This document shows positions 35,138 through 43,724 of a stretch of DNA of 64,000 nt, piece after piece. Where the stretch lies: positions 1-64,000 of the forward strand of contig CABYIX010000001.1 of the NCBI GenBank assembly GCA_902519215.1, in the 5' to 3' direction. The position numbers and the translations under genes are program-made. The notes beneath the pieces are model-generated. The model ran no database searches, was not told where the DNA came from, and saw nothing but the letters and a program-made list of their open reading frames with translations. Each line of letters opens with the position of its first letter. Position 1 is the first letter of the stretch. Source of the stretch: an uncultured Candidatus Actinomarina sp. (GTDB lineage: Bacteria; Actinomycetota; Acidimicrobiia; Actinomarinales; Actinomarinaceae).

Positions 35138-35485
35138 ATGGCATTAAACAAAAAAGAACAAGAAATATTGAATCAGATAGAGCAGGAGCTTTTAAAAGAT
35201 GATCCAGATCTAGCAAATACTGTTAAAGAGTCTACACTATCGAAATACACTAGAACAAGAGCTGTTGTTTCTTTTTTTGTTTTCTGTTTTGGGCTTCTGA
35301 CCATGTTTAGTACTTATATAGTACAACCCACTATTGCTCTTGTCGGCTTTGTGGTTATGGCTTTAGCAGCTTATATTTTTGTTTCCAATACTAAGGCTTT
35401 ATTAAATGCAGAAAATATTAACGAGTGGAATTTTAAGCAGGTTTATACCGTTCTAAGAAACAAAGATAGCTCTAGACAAAGTTAA
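35138..35485 (+). CDS. DUF3040 membrane protein
   Basis: 115 residues. ALNKKEQEILNQIEQELLKDDP is the DUF3040 N-terminal signature (compare PLSEHEQRLLEQIERAL), followed by two transmembrane helices around residues 43-85. The family is essentially confined to Actinobacteria and is often found just upstream of mraZ, as here. Function unknown; a division or envelope role is inferred only from neighbourhood. Confidence 0.83.
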   Translation: MALNKKEQEILNQIEQELLKDDPDLANTVKESTLSKYTRTRAVVSFFVFCFGLLTMFSTYIVQPTIALVGFVVMALAAYIFVSNTKALLNAENINEWNFKQVYTVLRNKDSSRQS

Positions 35486-35535
35486 AAAATTTAATTAAAT
35501 TAAATATACATCAAATTTTTTTTAGGAGTAAGGTT

Positions 35536-36027
35536 TTGAAAAAGGATGCATTTACATCTAAGCAGGCATGCTATTTATCTGGCTGCACTTCACATCAATT
35601 ACGTTATTGGGACAAGGTAAATCTAGTAAATCCATCTATTCAATCTTCCAACGGTAAACCTGGAGTTCCTAAAATGTATTCATTCAGGGATATTGTAGCC
35701 TTAAGAGTTATTAAGACTCTCCTGGACAATGGAATGAGTATTCAGAGAGTCCGAAGGGCTTGGAAATATTTGTCTAAAAATGCAAACTTAACTCATCACT
35801 TGTCTGAAGTCCGTCTTGTTTCAGATGGAAGTACAATATATTCAGTTGAAGATGATGAAGTCTTGGATGCTTTAAAAAATGGTCAATTAACATTTTTTGA
35901 AACTATAGATAGTATCACTCAAGATGTTAAAGAAGATGTATCTAAATTTGAGTTAGATAAAGAAAGATTTTTAAATTTATTGACTAAAGTAGAAGAAGAT
36001 GTACTTAGTCAAGAACTTCAAGCATAA
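35536..36027 (+). CDS. MerR-family transcription regulator
   Basis: 163 residues from TTG 35536, chosen because AGGAGTAAGG lies just upstream. An N-terminal winged helix-turn-helix (FTSKQACYLSGCTSHQLRYW, then RDIVALRVIKTLLDNGMS) is followed by about 75 residues without the usual metal-binding cysteines or drug-binding domain. The C-terminal part (VRLVSDGSTIYS, GQLTFFETID) looks like a small DUF433-like extension. Targets unknown; the nearby HNH and mraZ genes are candidates. Confidence 0.8.
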   Translation: MKKDAFTSKQACYLSGCTSHQLRYWDKVNLVNPSIQSSNGKPGVPKMYSFRDIVALRVIKTLLDNGMSIQRVRRAWKYLSKNANLTHHLSEVRLVSDGSTIYSVEDDEVLDALKNGQLTFFETIDSITQDVKEDVSKFELDKERFLNLLTKVEEDVLSQELQA

Positions 36028-36041
36028 TTCACAAACTAAAT

Positions 36042-36047
36042 TAATTT
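36042..36047 (+). promoter_or_regulatory. -10 box (TAATTT), leaderless type, for the HNH gene
   Basis: TAATTT ends six bases before the ATG at 36054; no Shine-Dalgarno is seen between. Confidence 0.4.
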
Positions 36048-36053
36048 ACCACT

Positions 36054-36566
36054 ATGGAAAAATTTCTTAGCCACCGCACATTAATATTAAATTCAACTTT
36101 TCAACCACTTTCTGTTGTCTCATATCGAAGAGCCGTTTCACTTATGTTAAATAAAAAAATTCATTCCCTTGAAGACTCAAAAATAGTTTTTAAATCAGAA
36201 AAAACTAAAATAAATTTACCAAATGTTGCTCTTTTAAATTATTTTGTTAATGCTCCATACTCAAGGAGAGTTGCTTTAAATAAAGAGAATATATTTATCA
36301 GAGATTTTCATACTTGTCAATATTGTGGGAGTGTAGCAGAATCTGTTGATCACATTATTCCAAAATCAAAAGGAGGAGAACACATTTGGAGTAATGTAGT
36401 AGCTTGTTGCAAAAAATGTAATCTGATTAAAGCTGATAAAGATTTGCTAAAGACAAGGCTTAAATTAATTAAAACACCAGAGCATCCTGTAGGTGCATTT
36501 TGGGTAAAAACCATAGTCGGTTCAAATCCCGATCCTTCATGGAGAAAATATCTAAAGTCAGCTTAA
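36054..36566 (+). CDS. HNH endonuclease-domain protein (chromosomal actinobacterial type)
   Basis: 170 residues. An N-terminal ~85-residue region (LILNSTFQPLSVVSYRRAV) precedes an HNH domain: CQYCG, SVDHIIPKSKGG, NVVACCKKCN, with four zinc cysteines and the catalytic DH. This layout matches a conserved single-copy chromosomal HNH family found across Actinobacteria, not a mobile-element homing nuclease. Its job is unknown; DNA repair is a guess. Confidence 0.84.
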   Translation: MEKFLSHRTLILNSTFQPLSVVSYRRAVSLMLNKKIHSLEDSKIVFKSEKTKINLPNVALLNYFVNAPYSRRVALNKENIFIRDFHTCQYCGSVAESVDHIIPKSKGGEHIWSNVVACCKKCNLIKADKDLLKTRLKLIKTPEHPVGAFWVKTIVGSNPDPSWRKYLKSA

Positions 36567-36586
36567 AAAATTTTTATCCAAATGTG

Positions 36587-36615
36587 TTGCATTGTGGTAG
36601 ATAGTGTCATATAAT
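36587..36615 (+). promoter_or_regulatory. sigma-70-like promoter of the mraZ/dcw cluster
   Basis: TTGCAT (36587-36592), a 17-base spacer and TATAAT (36610-36615): the best two-box promoter in the window. It would give a ~30-nt 5' UTR with AGGCGGA before the GTG of mraZ. AGTG-containing repeats (AGTGTCA at 36603, AAAGTGG at 36621, AAAGTGT at 36649) are possible MraZ self-binding sites, since MraZ proteins bind tandem GTGG/AGTG-type repeats, but spacing is irregular. Confidence 0.65.
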
Positions 36616-36651
36616 GTTTAAAAGTGGTTCAAGGCACGAAAGGCGGATAAA

Positions 36652-37077
36652 GTGTTCCTTGGTGAGTTTCAACATACAATGGACTCTAAAGGTAGGGTAG
36701 TAATACCCTCAAAATTTAGAACAAGGCTTCAACAGGGCTGTGTGGTCACCAAGGGGCAAGATAATTGTCTTCAGATACTTACAAAAAAGACATGGGAAGA
36801 AGAAGCATCAAAGATGGCCTCACTTCCATCTACAGATCGAACTTCTAGACAATTAAGAAGAGCATTATTCAGTGGAGCTATTGATGTAAAAATTGATTCT
36901 GCAGGACGAGTACCAATCCCAGAAAACCTAAGAGAATATAGTGGAATTGATCTCAATGAGGAAGTAACTGTAACAGGTTCTGGACCCGTAGTTGAAGTAT
37001 GGTCAACAAGAAGCTGGAAAAAAATTCAAAAAGAAGCTGATCAATCATTTGCAAATATAAACGAGGTGAAAGAATAG
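36652..37077 (+). CDS. mraZ: transcriptional regulator MraZ
   Basis: 141 residues, two tandem AbrB/SpoVT-like domains: LGEFQHTMDSKGRVVIPSKF and, in the second half, LFSGAIDVKIDSAGRVPIPE. MraZ forms rings that bind repeats upstream of its own gene and regulates the cell-division/cell-wall cluster. GTG start at 36652 with AGGCGGA upstream. It heads the cluster. Confidence 0.95.
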   Translation: MFLGEFQHTMDSKGRVVIPSKFRTRLQQGCVVTKGQDNCLQILTKKTWEEEASKMASLPSTDRTSRQLRRALFSGAIDVKIDSAGRVPIPENLREYSGIDLNEEVTVTGSGPVVEVWSTRSWKKIQKEADQSFANINEVKE

Positions 37078-37080
37078 GTT

Positions 37081-37167
37081 CATAGCCAGCTCTCTAGACA
37101 ACTAAATTGGAACACCCTTACTCCGCCCAACTTTCCAATTGGTGCCAGTTCTAGAGAGCTGGGTATG
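37081..37167 (+). promoter_or_regulatory. large stem-loop burying the rsmH start codon (mraW-type RNA element)
   Basis: 37081-37098 and 37150-37167 are complementary at 17 of 18 positions (core CCAGCTCTCTAGA / TCTAGAGAGCTGG; a G-G mismatch then CATA/TATG). Inside, AATTGGAA (37105-37112) pairs with TTCCAATT (37133-37140), leaving a C-rich 20-nt loop. The 3' arm contains the AGAGAG ribosome-binding region and the ATG of rsmH. A structured 'mraW RNA' upstream of this gene is known in other Actinobacteria; whether this is the same element needs a covariance search. Confidence 0.75.
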
Positions 37168-38079
37168 AATGAAAACAGGGCTGGGTACTTAGAGCACGAA
37201 GGGGTGATGTTAACTGAAGTCAATTCAGTAATTTCAAGTACACCCTCAGGTATTTTTGTAGATGCAACTTATGGATATGGCTCTCATTTTAGAAATATTA
37301 AAGATAATTTTTCTGAATTAAATCTTTTAGCTTTTGACAGAGATATTGATGTACTAGATAATTCTAATTCTGAAATAATTCATTTAAATTTTTCTCAAAT
37401 ATCTGAATATCTTATTGAAAATAATATTGAAAGTATTTCAGGTATATTATATGATTTTGGCGTTTCCTCTCATCAATTAGATAATCATAAAAGAGGTTTT
37501 TCATATTCCAATGATGGCCCTTTAGATATGAGAATGAACCAGAATGATAAAATTGACGCTTTTGAAGTCGTAAATAAATTTGATGAAATTGAAATTGCAG
37601 ATATTTTGTTTCAAAATTCTGGAGAAAAAAATTCACGTCGGATTGCAAAAGATATCGTTAGTTCTCGTCCTATTGAATCCACACAGGAACTAGTGAATGT
37701 TATTAAAAATTCTATAGGTAAACAAAATCCAAAGTATATTTCTCAAACTATTAAACGTTGTTTTCAATCATTTCGAATTTATATAAATGATGAGTTGAAT
37801 GAAATACAAAAGTCTTTAAACAGCATTAAGAACTTTGTTAAGACAAATGGTGTAATTATCTGTTTAACTTACCATTCACTTGAAGATAAAATCGTTAAAA
37901 AAATTTTTAGTGAATTAACTACCGCTTGTTATTGCGATGTTTCCATCCCAGTATGTACTTGTGAAAATGAACAACTATATGCATATGGTAAAAAAAAGAA
38001 AATTTATCCTTCTGGTAAAGAAATATCAAAAAACCCAAGGTCATCATCGGCAACTCTCAGATATGTGGTTAAGTTATGA
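37165..38079 (+). CDS. rsmH: 16S rRNA m4C1402 methyltransferase
   Basis: 304 residues. LEHEGVMLTEV, the SAM motif VDATYGYGSHF, DFGVSSHQLD, RGFSYSNDGPLDMRMN, and the C-terminal TTACYCDVSIPVCTC, NPRSSSATLRYV mark RsmH (MraW). Methylates N4 of C1402 in the ribosomal P site. Its start codon lies within the long stem described at 37081-37167. Confidence 0.95.
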   Translation: MNENRAGYLEHEGVMLTEVNSVISSTPSGIFVDATYGYGSHFRNIKDNFSELNLLAFDRDIDVLDNSNSEIIHLNFSQISEYLIENNIESISGILYDFGVSSHQLDNHKRGFSYSNDGPLDMRMNQNDKIDAFEVVNKFDEIEIADILFQNSGEKNSRRIAKDIVSSRPIESTQELVNVIKNSIGKQNPKYISQTIKRCFQSFRIYINDELNEIQKSLNSIKNFVKTNGVIICLTYHSLEDKIVKKIFSELTTACYCDVSIPVCTCENEQLYAYGKKKKIYPSGKEISKNPRSSSATLRYVVKL

Positions 38080-38399
38080 AGTTCAGGAATTTACTATTTT
38101 CATTTATTGCAATGTTCATAATTTCCATGGTCTCAAATTTATATTTTAACTTAAAAATTAATGCCCTTTCTGAGGAACTCTCTTCTTTAAAAACTGAATT
38201 AGTTGAATTAGAAGTTGATGAATCAAATACTCGCCTTATGTACATTGAAAGTTTTTCAACAAGCAATATGGAATTACTTTCCAAAGGTATGAATTATAGA
38301 AGATTAGACATTCACAATAAGAATATAGATTTAGTTAAACCATATAAGTTAGAGGATGAGGATAAACCAATTGTAGTTTTAGGTTTTGGTGGAAGATGA
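38076..38399 (+). CDS. ftsL: FtsL-like divisome protein
   Basis: 107 residues: short cytoplasmic N-terminus, one transmembrane helix (about 6-25) and a coiled-coil (INALSEELSSLKTELVELEV). This is the FtsL/FtsB layout, and the place between rsmH and ftsI is that of ftsL. Sequence alone is poorly conserved in this family. Overlaps rsmH and ftsI by four bases each (ATGA). Confidence 0.8.
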   Translation: MKFRNLLFSFIAMFIISMVSNLYFNLKINALSEELSSLKTELVELEVDESNTRLMYIESFSTSNMELLSKGMNYRRLDIHNKNIDLVKPYKLEDEDKPIVVLGFGGR

Positions 38400-40069
38400 A
38401 TCTATTTAAAATAAAGAGCTTATTACTTTGTTCTTTAATAGCTTCATTAGTCTTGAGTTCTTCATTTGTATTTATATCTACAGTACATGATTTACAATTT
38501 ACAAACTCTGAGTACTTTAAAGATCAAGCCCTTTCTTACAGAGTTAAATCAAATAAACTTAAAGCATCAAGAGGGAACATCTATGACACAAATTTAAATG
38601 TTGTTGCATCAAGTTCCAGATCATTCAATATTGGCATATTTCCTAATCAAGTAAGTAATGTTGATGAAGTAGCTGCAGCTATTGGTGTAATTTTAAATAT
38701 TGAACAAGAAAAAATTATTGAAAAAATTCTTTCATCCGACAGGTTCTTCTATCTAAAGAGAAATATCGAATTTAATGCAGGTGAAGAAATAAAAAGTTGG
38801 AATCTTGATGGGGTGGTTTTAGAGCCTTCATATATGAGACATGTTCATTCAGAATCGTTAAAAAAAATAATTGGAATAGTTGACCCAGACGAAAACGGCA
38901 TAGAAGGAATTGAGTATTATTTTAATTCAAATTTAGAAGGTACAGATGGAGAAATAAAGTATGAAGCATCTCCAGATGGAAAAATGATTCCACAAGCTGA
39001 AGTAAAGACCATTCAGCCAGTTCACGGTAAAGACCTTATATTAACAATCGACTCTGATTTGCAGTATCTCAGTGAAAGCTTGTGTGAAGATGCATTAATA
39101 AAAACAGAAGCCTTCAATTGTTCAATAGTATTTTCTTATGCAAATAGTGGGGAAATATTAATTGCTGCTGAAAAGCAAAGTCAAGACATACAAAGTTATA
39201 ATATAGATTTAATTAGTTTAAGAGCAATATATGAACCTGGTTCGTCTTTGAAAATATTCTCTATTGGTGCAGGATTTGAGTATGGCTTAATTGATGAAAA
39301 TACAAAATTTGTTGTAGACGATTTCGTTGAAGTTATAGAAGGATCGTGTGCTAAAAACTACGAAGGGTATAAAGGTTGCTATAGAGACTTTTTAAATCAT
39401 GAACCATATGAATTAAGCGTTATGGAAATTATTGAAAGATCATCAAATGTTGGCACTATTCTTGCAACTCAAAATTTAAATATTGATTACTTGGAAGAAT
39501 ATTTAATGAAGTTTGGATTCGGTAAGCCTACAGGGGTAGAGCTCACTGGTGAGCTGTCAGGTGGATTTAGAGATAATAAAACCTGTGCAACATGCTTAAG
39601 CTCATTATCTATAGGCTACTCAATAAACGTAACACAACTTCAGATGATAAAAGCATACAGTATTATTGCTAATGGTGGAAGAGATATAAACCTATCAATG
39701 GTAAAAAAAGAAAATTATAGTTTAAGTAATGAACAAATCATAAGCTATGAATCTGCAAATAGGTTAAAAAAATTATTGATCAATGTTGTAGATGGTGAAA
39801 ATGGAACTGGTAGGTCACTACAACTTGAAAATTATATAATTGGAGGAAAGACGGGGACTAGTAAGACTCACATTGAAGGTGTGGGTTATTCTGATTTTAG
39901 ATACAACACATCCTTTACAGGCTTTATTGAAACATCTAAAGGACCTGTGGTGGGCTCTGTTATTTTATGGGGTGCATCAGTAAATCCAAGATCAGAATAT
40001 GTAACAGGCGGTTCTACTGCAGCACCATTATTTAAGAATATTGTCAGTAATTTAGTTCCAGGTGAATAA
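38396..40069 (+). CDS. ftsI: division-specific transpeptidase FtsI (PBP3)
   Basis: 557 residues: N-terminal membrane anchor, PBP dimerisation domain beginning ASRGNIYD, and transpeptidase with SSLK (EPGSSLKIFS), SSN (ERSSNVGT) and GGKTGTSK. Cross-links septal peptidoglycan. Unusual: the extracytoplasmic domain holds two cysteine pairs, SCAKNYEGYKGC after the active-site region and TCATC before the KTG box, suggesting disulfides. No PASTA domains. Overlaps murE by one base. Confidence 0.94.
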   Translation: MNLFKIKSLLLCSLIASLVLSSSFVFISTVHDLQFTNSEYFKDQALSYRVKSNKLKASRGNIYDTNLNVVASSSRSFNIGIFPNQVSNVDEVAAAIGVILNIEQEKIIEKILSSDRFFYLKRNIEFNAGEEIKSWNLDGVVLEPSYMRHVHSESLKKIIGIVDPDENGIEGIEYYFNSNLEGTDGEIKYEASPDGKMIPQAEVKTIQPVHGKDLILTIDSDLQYLSESLCEDALIKTEAFNCSIVFSYANSGEILIAAEKQSQDIQSYNIDLISLRAIYEPGSSLKIFSIGAGFEYGLIDENTKFVVDDFVEVIEGSCAKNYEGYKGCYRDFLNHEPYELSVMEIIERSSNVGTILATQNLNIDYLEEYLMKFGFGKPTGVELTGELSGGFRDNKTCATCLSSLSIGYSINVTQLQMIKAYSIIANGGRDINLSMVKKENYSLSNEQIISYESANRLKKLLINVVDGENGTGRSLQLENYIIGGKTGTSKTHIEGVGYSDFRYNTSFTGFIETSKGPVVGSVILWGASVNPRSEYVTGGSTAAPLFKNIVSNLVPGE

Positions 40070-41466
40070 TGAACAATAATTTAACTTTTGACCATTACGT
40101 GACATTAAATATAGACTATTCGAAAATAGTCAACTCAACTTTAGATATTGAAAAAGATTCAATATTGTGTATCGACCTAAATAATATTGAAAAATTAGAT
40201 ACTTTAATTTTAGAAGGATTAAAAAAAGGTTCAAAACTTGTACTAACAAGTGCCAACTCAACAATCGAAAATGAAAATGTTTATAGATATGACAATTTTG
40301 ATGAAGTTTTTTATGATATTTTAGAAAATTTATGCCCCGGTTATAAATCAAAGAATTTTTTTGGCATAACTGGTACAAATGGTAAAACAACAACAGGTTA
40401 TCTACTAAAGCAATTAATTGGAAGTAAGTCAGCATTTGTTGGAACTGTTGATGAAGAAAATTATTTTAACTTTACAAAAGAAGAACATTTAACAACACCT
40501 AAACTTTTTAATTTAGTAAAACTCATTTCAAACCTTAATAGTGACATTGATTCAATTATTCTTGAGGTTTCTTCTCACGCTATTGAGCAAGAGAGACTTA
40601 AAGATATAAATTTTGTTATCTCAGGATTTACAAACTTAAGTCAAGACCATCTAGATTATCACATCAATATGGATGAGTACTTAATGACAAAATCAAAATT
40701 ATTTAACGAAGATATTTCAAATAAATTTTTATTTGTTGATACAGAATATGGACAAAAAATTAATTTAAAACAAAATTATCGAGGAATATCAATTGGTAAT
40801 GCGTCATCAAATGATATTGAATTTTTAAGCTACGAAGATGAAATAATTAGTTTTAAAATTGATGGAATAAAAATTAAAGAGAAACTTACAATAACTGGAC
40901 CCGAGTCAGTTTACAATTTCCTCCTTGCATTTGGTTTGGCATACTATTCTGATTTGTATGATCTTGACATTCTTAAAAACAACATAAAAACACTTAAAAA
41001 TCCTCCAGGACGCTTTCAAGTATTAGGTATTAATGAAAAATCTATCATTGTTGATTATTCACACACACCTGATGCCATTGAAAAAGTTATTTGCTATACA
41101 AGGGAACTCTATCAAAATGAGATAATTGTAGTTTTTGGCGCAGGTGGGAATAGAGATAAATCAAAGCGAAAATTGATGGGAGAGGCTTCTCAATTTGCAA
41201 ATAAAATAATTATAACAAATGACAATCCAAGAAATGAAAATCCAATGGAGATTGCAAAAGATATATTAGCTGGAATTGATTTACAAAAGGATGCAAAGAT
41301 AATACTAGACAGAAGAGATGCTTTAGAAGAGGCTATAAGCTTCCTTAATGATAAAACTACTCTACTAGTATTAGGTAAAGGCCATGAAAAACATCAAGAA
41401 ATAGGAGATAAAATACTGGATTTTGATGATGTAGTGGTGATAAAAGATATTTTAGGTAAAAAATGA
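40069..41466 (+). CDS. murE: UDP-MurNAc-tripeptide synthetase MurE
   Basis: 465 residues, adds the third stem residue. ATP site GITGTNGKTTTGYLL, EVSSHAIEQERL, TNLSQDHLDYH and the substrate signature DNPRNENP, which is the DNPR form of meso-diaminopimelate-adding enzymes rather than the lysine form; so A1-gamma peptidoglycan is inferred. The N-terminal domain is short and divergent. Its stop overlaps the mraY start (ATGA), leaving no room for murF. Confidence 0.93.
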   Translation: MNNNLTFDHYVTLNIDYSKIVNSTLDIEKDSILCIDLNNIEKLDTLILEGLKKGSKLVLTSANSTIENENVYRYDNFDEVFYDILENLCPGYKSKNFFGITGTNGKTTTGYLLKQLIGSKSAFVGTVDEENYFNFTKEEHLTTPKLFNLVKLISNLNSDIDSIILEVSSHAIEQERLKDINFVISGFTNLSQDHLDYHINMDEYLMTKSKLFNEDISNKFLFVDTEYGQKINLKQNYRGISIGNASSNDIEFLSYEDEIISFKIDGIKIKEKLTITGPESVYNFLLAFGLAYYSDLYDLDILKNNIKTLKNPPGRFQVLGINEKSIIVDYSHTPDAIEKVICYTRELYQNEIIVVFGAGGNRDKSKRKLMGEASQFANKIIITNDNPRNENPMEIAKDILAGIDLQKDAKIILDRRDALEEAISFLNDKTTLLVLGKGHEKHQEIGDKILDFDDVVVIKDILGKK

Positions 41467-42521
41467 TTGGAATAATTGTATCAGGTGGTTTGAGTTTTTT
41501 ATTTGTTATTGTATCCACTTTTTTAGGCGTAAAATTTTTTAAAAGTCGAAATATAGGACAAAACATTCAAGAAGAAGTTGTTTTTCATGAGCACAAAAAG
41601 GGAACTCCAACAATGGGTGGAATTTTTGTAATACTTGGAACAATTTTTGGATTTTTACTTTCCCATATAAACTTCTGGACTATTGGTAGAGGATTTGAAG
41701 TTGTTCTTAGAAATGTTAATACAGATGTATTGGGAATATTGATTATCTCAATATCAATGGGGTTAGTTGGGTTAATTGATGACTATTTAAAGGTTAAAGA
41801 AAGTAGAAATCTTGGACTTAAAGCTGGCCAAAAATTTGCATTACAATTAATTGCTGGTTTGGTTGCATCTGCTTACATTTATAGCTTAGGTTATTCAACT
41901 AAATTATATATATTTAGTGGATTCGGCATAGACATTGGAGTTTTTAAGTGGGTAGTTATCGTTTTATTAATGGTAGGGATAACTAATGCTGTAAACATAA
42001 CAGATGGTTTAGATGGCTTAGTTGCAGGAAGTAGTTGCATTAGTTTTGCTGGAATTCTTGTTATTTCTTTTTGGATCTATAGACATACTGGATATTACAG
42101 TCAGTTTATTAATGAGTCATTTCTTACTGTTGATATTTCACTATTAATTTCATCAATTTCTGGTGCATGTCTTGGTTTCCTTTGGTGGAATACCAATCCA
42201 GCGAAAATAATTTTAGGCGATGTAGGCTCACATTTTATCGGTGCATTATTCCCGTTAATTCTGATTTCCTTGGGAGCTGAGGGATTAATTTTATTTTTCT
42301 GCTTCTTATTCCTAATGGAGGAAGCATCAGTAATTATCCAAGTAAGTTCATTTAAATATAGAAAAAAAAGAATATTCAAAATGGCACCAATACATCATCA
42401 CTTTGAAATGCTGAACTGGGCTGAGACAACAATAATTGTAAGGTTTTGGATAATTAATGGGATATTTGTAGTTTTAGGTTTAGGTCTATTCTATGCCGAT
42501 TGGGTATTGTTTGGAAGTTAA
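41463..42521 (+). CDS. mraY: phospho-MurNAc-pentapeptide translocase MraY
   Basis: 352 residues, ten membrane helices. HEHKKGTPTMGGIF, DDYLKVKESRNLGL, NITDGLDGLVAG and PIHHHFEM are the conserved magnesium/uridine-binding loops. Makes lipid I from UDP-MurNAc-pentapeptide and undecaprenyl phosphate on the inner face. Since MraY normally takes the pentapeptide, MurF must act elsewhere in the cell. Confidence 0.96.
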   Translation: MIGIIVSGGLSFLFVIVSTFLGVKFFKSRNIGQNIQEEVVFHEHKKGTPTMGGIFVILGTIFGFLLSHINFWTIGRGFEVVLRNVNTDVLGILIISISMGLVGLIDDYLKVKESRNLGLKAGQKFALQLIAGLVASAYIYSLGYSTKLYIFSGFGIDIGVFKWVVIVLLMVGITNAVNITDGLDGLVAGSSCISFAGILVISFWIYRHTGYYSQFINESFLTVDISLLISSISGACLGFLWWNTNPAKIILGDVGSHFIGALFPLILISLGAEGLILFFCFLFLMEEASVIIQVSSFKYRKKRIFKMAPIHHHFEMLNWAETTIIVRFWIINGIFVVLGLGLFYADWVLFGS

Positions 42522-43724
42522 GTGAATAAACTAATTTATGGATATGGGATTACAGGAAAGGCTGTTGAAGCATTTTTTAATAAAAAAAATATTCCATATA
42601 AAATATTTGATGAAAACTTAAATGAGAATTATGACAACAAGATTGTTAAAGATGAATTACTTAAAGAAAATTTTGATGAAGTAATTTTGTCCCCTGGAAT
42701 TCAAGAAAATAATGATATACTAAATCTCCTCAGAAAAAAAAATCTAAGTGTTATTACTGATATTGATTTGTTTGATAAATATCATAAACAAAAATCAAAG
42801 ATAATAGGTGTAACTGGCACAAATGGAAAGACAACATTTGTAAAGCTTCTGAATGATTTTCTTGATTTAGAGGGATTCAAAACTAATGCATGTGGAAATA
42901 TTGGTGAATCTCCATTAAACATTGTTGATGATGACTATGACTATATAATTATAGAATTATCAAGTTATCAGTTGCATCATACAAAGAGTTTTCGATTGGA
43001 TTATGGGATTCTTTTAAATATTGCAAGTGATCACATAGATTGGCATGGTTCTTTAGAAGACTATATAGAAGCAAAAAGTAAATTATTTAGTTTTGTTGAT
43101 AAAGAAAAAGTAATTTTTTATGACAATATATTTAGTAACAACAACTCTAGAAAACCACATGTAAGCAAAATAAATTTAGAAAAATACAATTTTGACGAAA
43201 TAAGTCTTCCTGCAGAGTTAAGTAGAAGCTTTTTAGATATGATTAATTTTTTAGATTTTGATAGGGAAAATACTGTTCAAAGAGGATATGAATACCTAAA
43301 GAGCATTAAATCTATAGAACATAGATTTGAAAACGTATCCTTTAATGATGAAGTTATTTACATAAATGACTCAAAAGCTACAAATTTTCATGCTGTTTCA
43401 AGTGCAATTAGTAGAGTAGAAAATGCAATTCTTATTCTTCATGGACTTACTAAAAATATGCCATCCAGTGAGCTTAAATTAAATGAAAATATTAAGAAGA
43501 TAATTAAGCCAAAAGATATGAAATTAGACTTAAAAAATTATGGGGGAGTTCTTATTGAAATTGATTCAATATATGATTTAAAAAATGTATTACTAAAAGA
43601 AATAGAAATAGGAGATACGGTTTTATTCTCATGCGGAGGATCTAGTTTTAATGATTTTAATAACTATGAAGATCGAGGGAACTACTTTAAAAAATTAGTA
43701 GATGAATTTAAAAATGAAAATTAA
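42522..43724 (+). CDS. murD: UDP-MurNAc-L-alanine:D-glutamate ligase MurD
   Basis: 400 residues from GTG 42522, with GGAAG just upstream. YGYGITGKA is the N-terminal UMAG site, GVTGTNGKTTFVKLL the ATP loop, then IIELSSYQLHH, NIASDHIDWHG and INDSKATNFHA. Adds D-Glu. It begins directly after the mraY stop. At 400 residues it is a little short (usually 440-490). Confidence 0.93.
   Translation: MNKLIYGYGITGKAVEAFFNKKNIPYKIFDENLNENYDNKIVKDELLKENFDEVILSPGIQENNDILNLLRKKNLSVITDIDLFDKYHKQKSKIIGVTGTNGKTTFVKLLNDFLDLEGFKTNACGNIGESPLNIVDDDYDYIIIELSSYQLHHTKSFRLDYGILLNIASDHIDWHGSLEDYIEAKSKLFSFVDKEKVIFYDNIFSNNNSRKPHVSKINLEKYNFDEISLPAELSRSFLDMINFLDFDRENTVQRGYEYLKSIKSIEHRFENVSFNDEVIYINDSKATNFHAVSSAISRVENAILILHGLTKNMPSSELKLNENIKKIIKPKDMKLDLKNYGGVLIEIDSIYDLKNVLLKEIEIGDTVLFSCGGSSFNDFNNYEDRGNYFKKLVDEFKNEN

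Noticed and set aside
37412-37648. Minus ORF of 78 residues within rsmH
   Set aside because: Shadow frame; aromatic and glutamine-rich composition typical of reversed AT-rich coding DNA.
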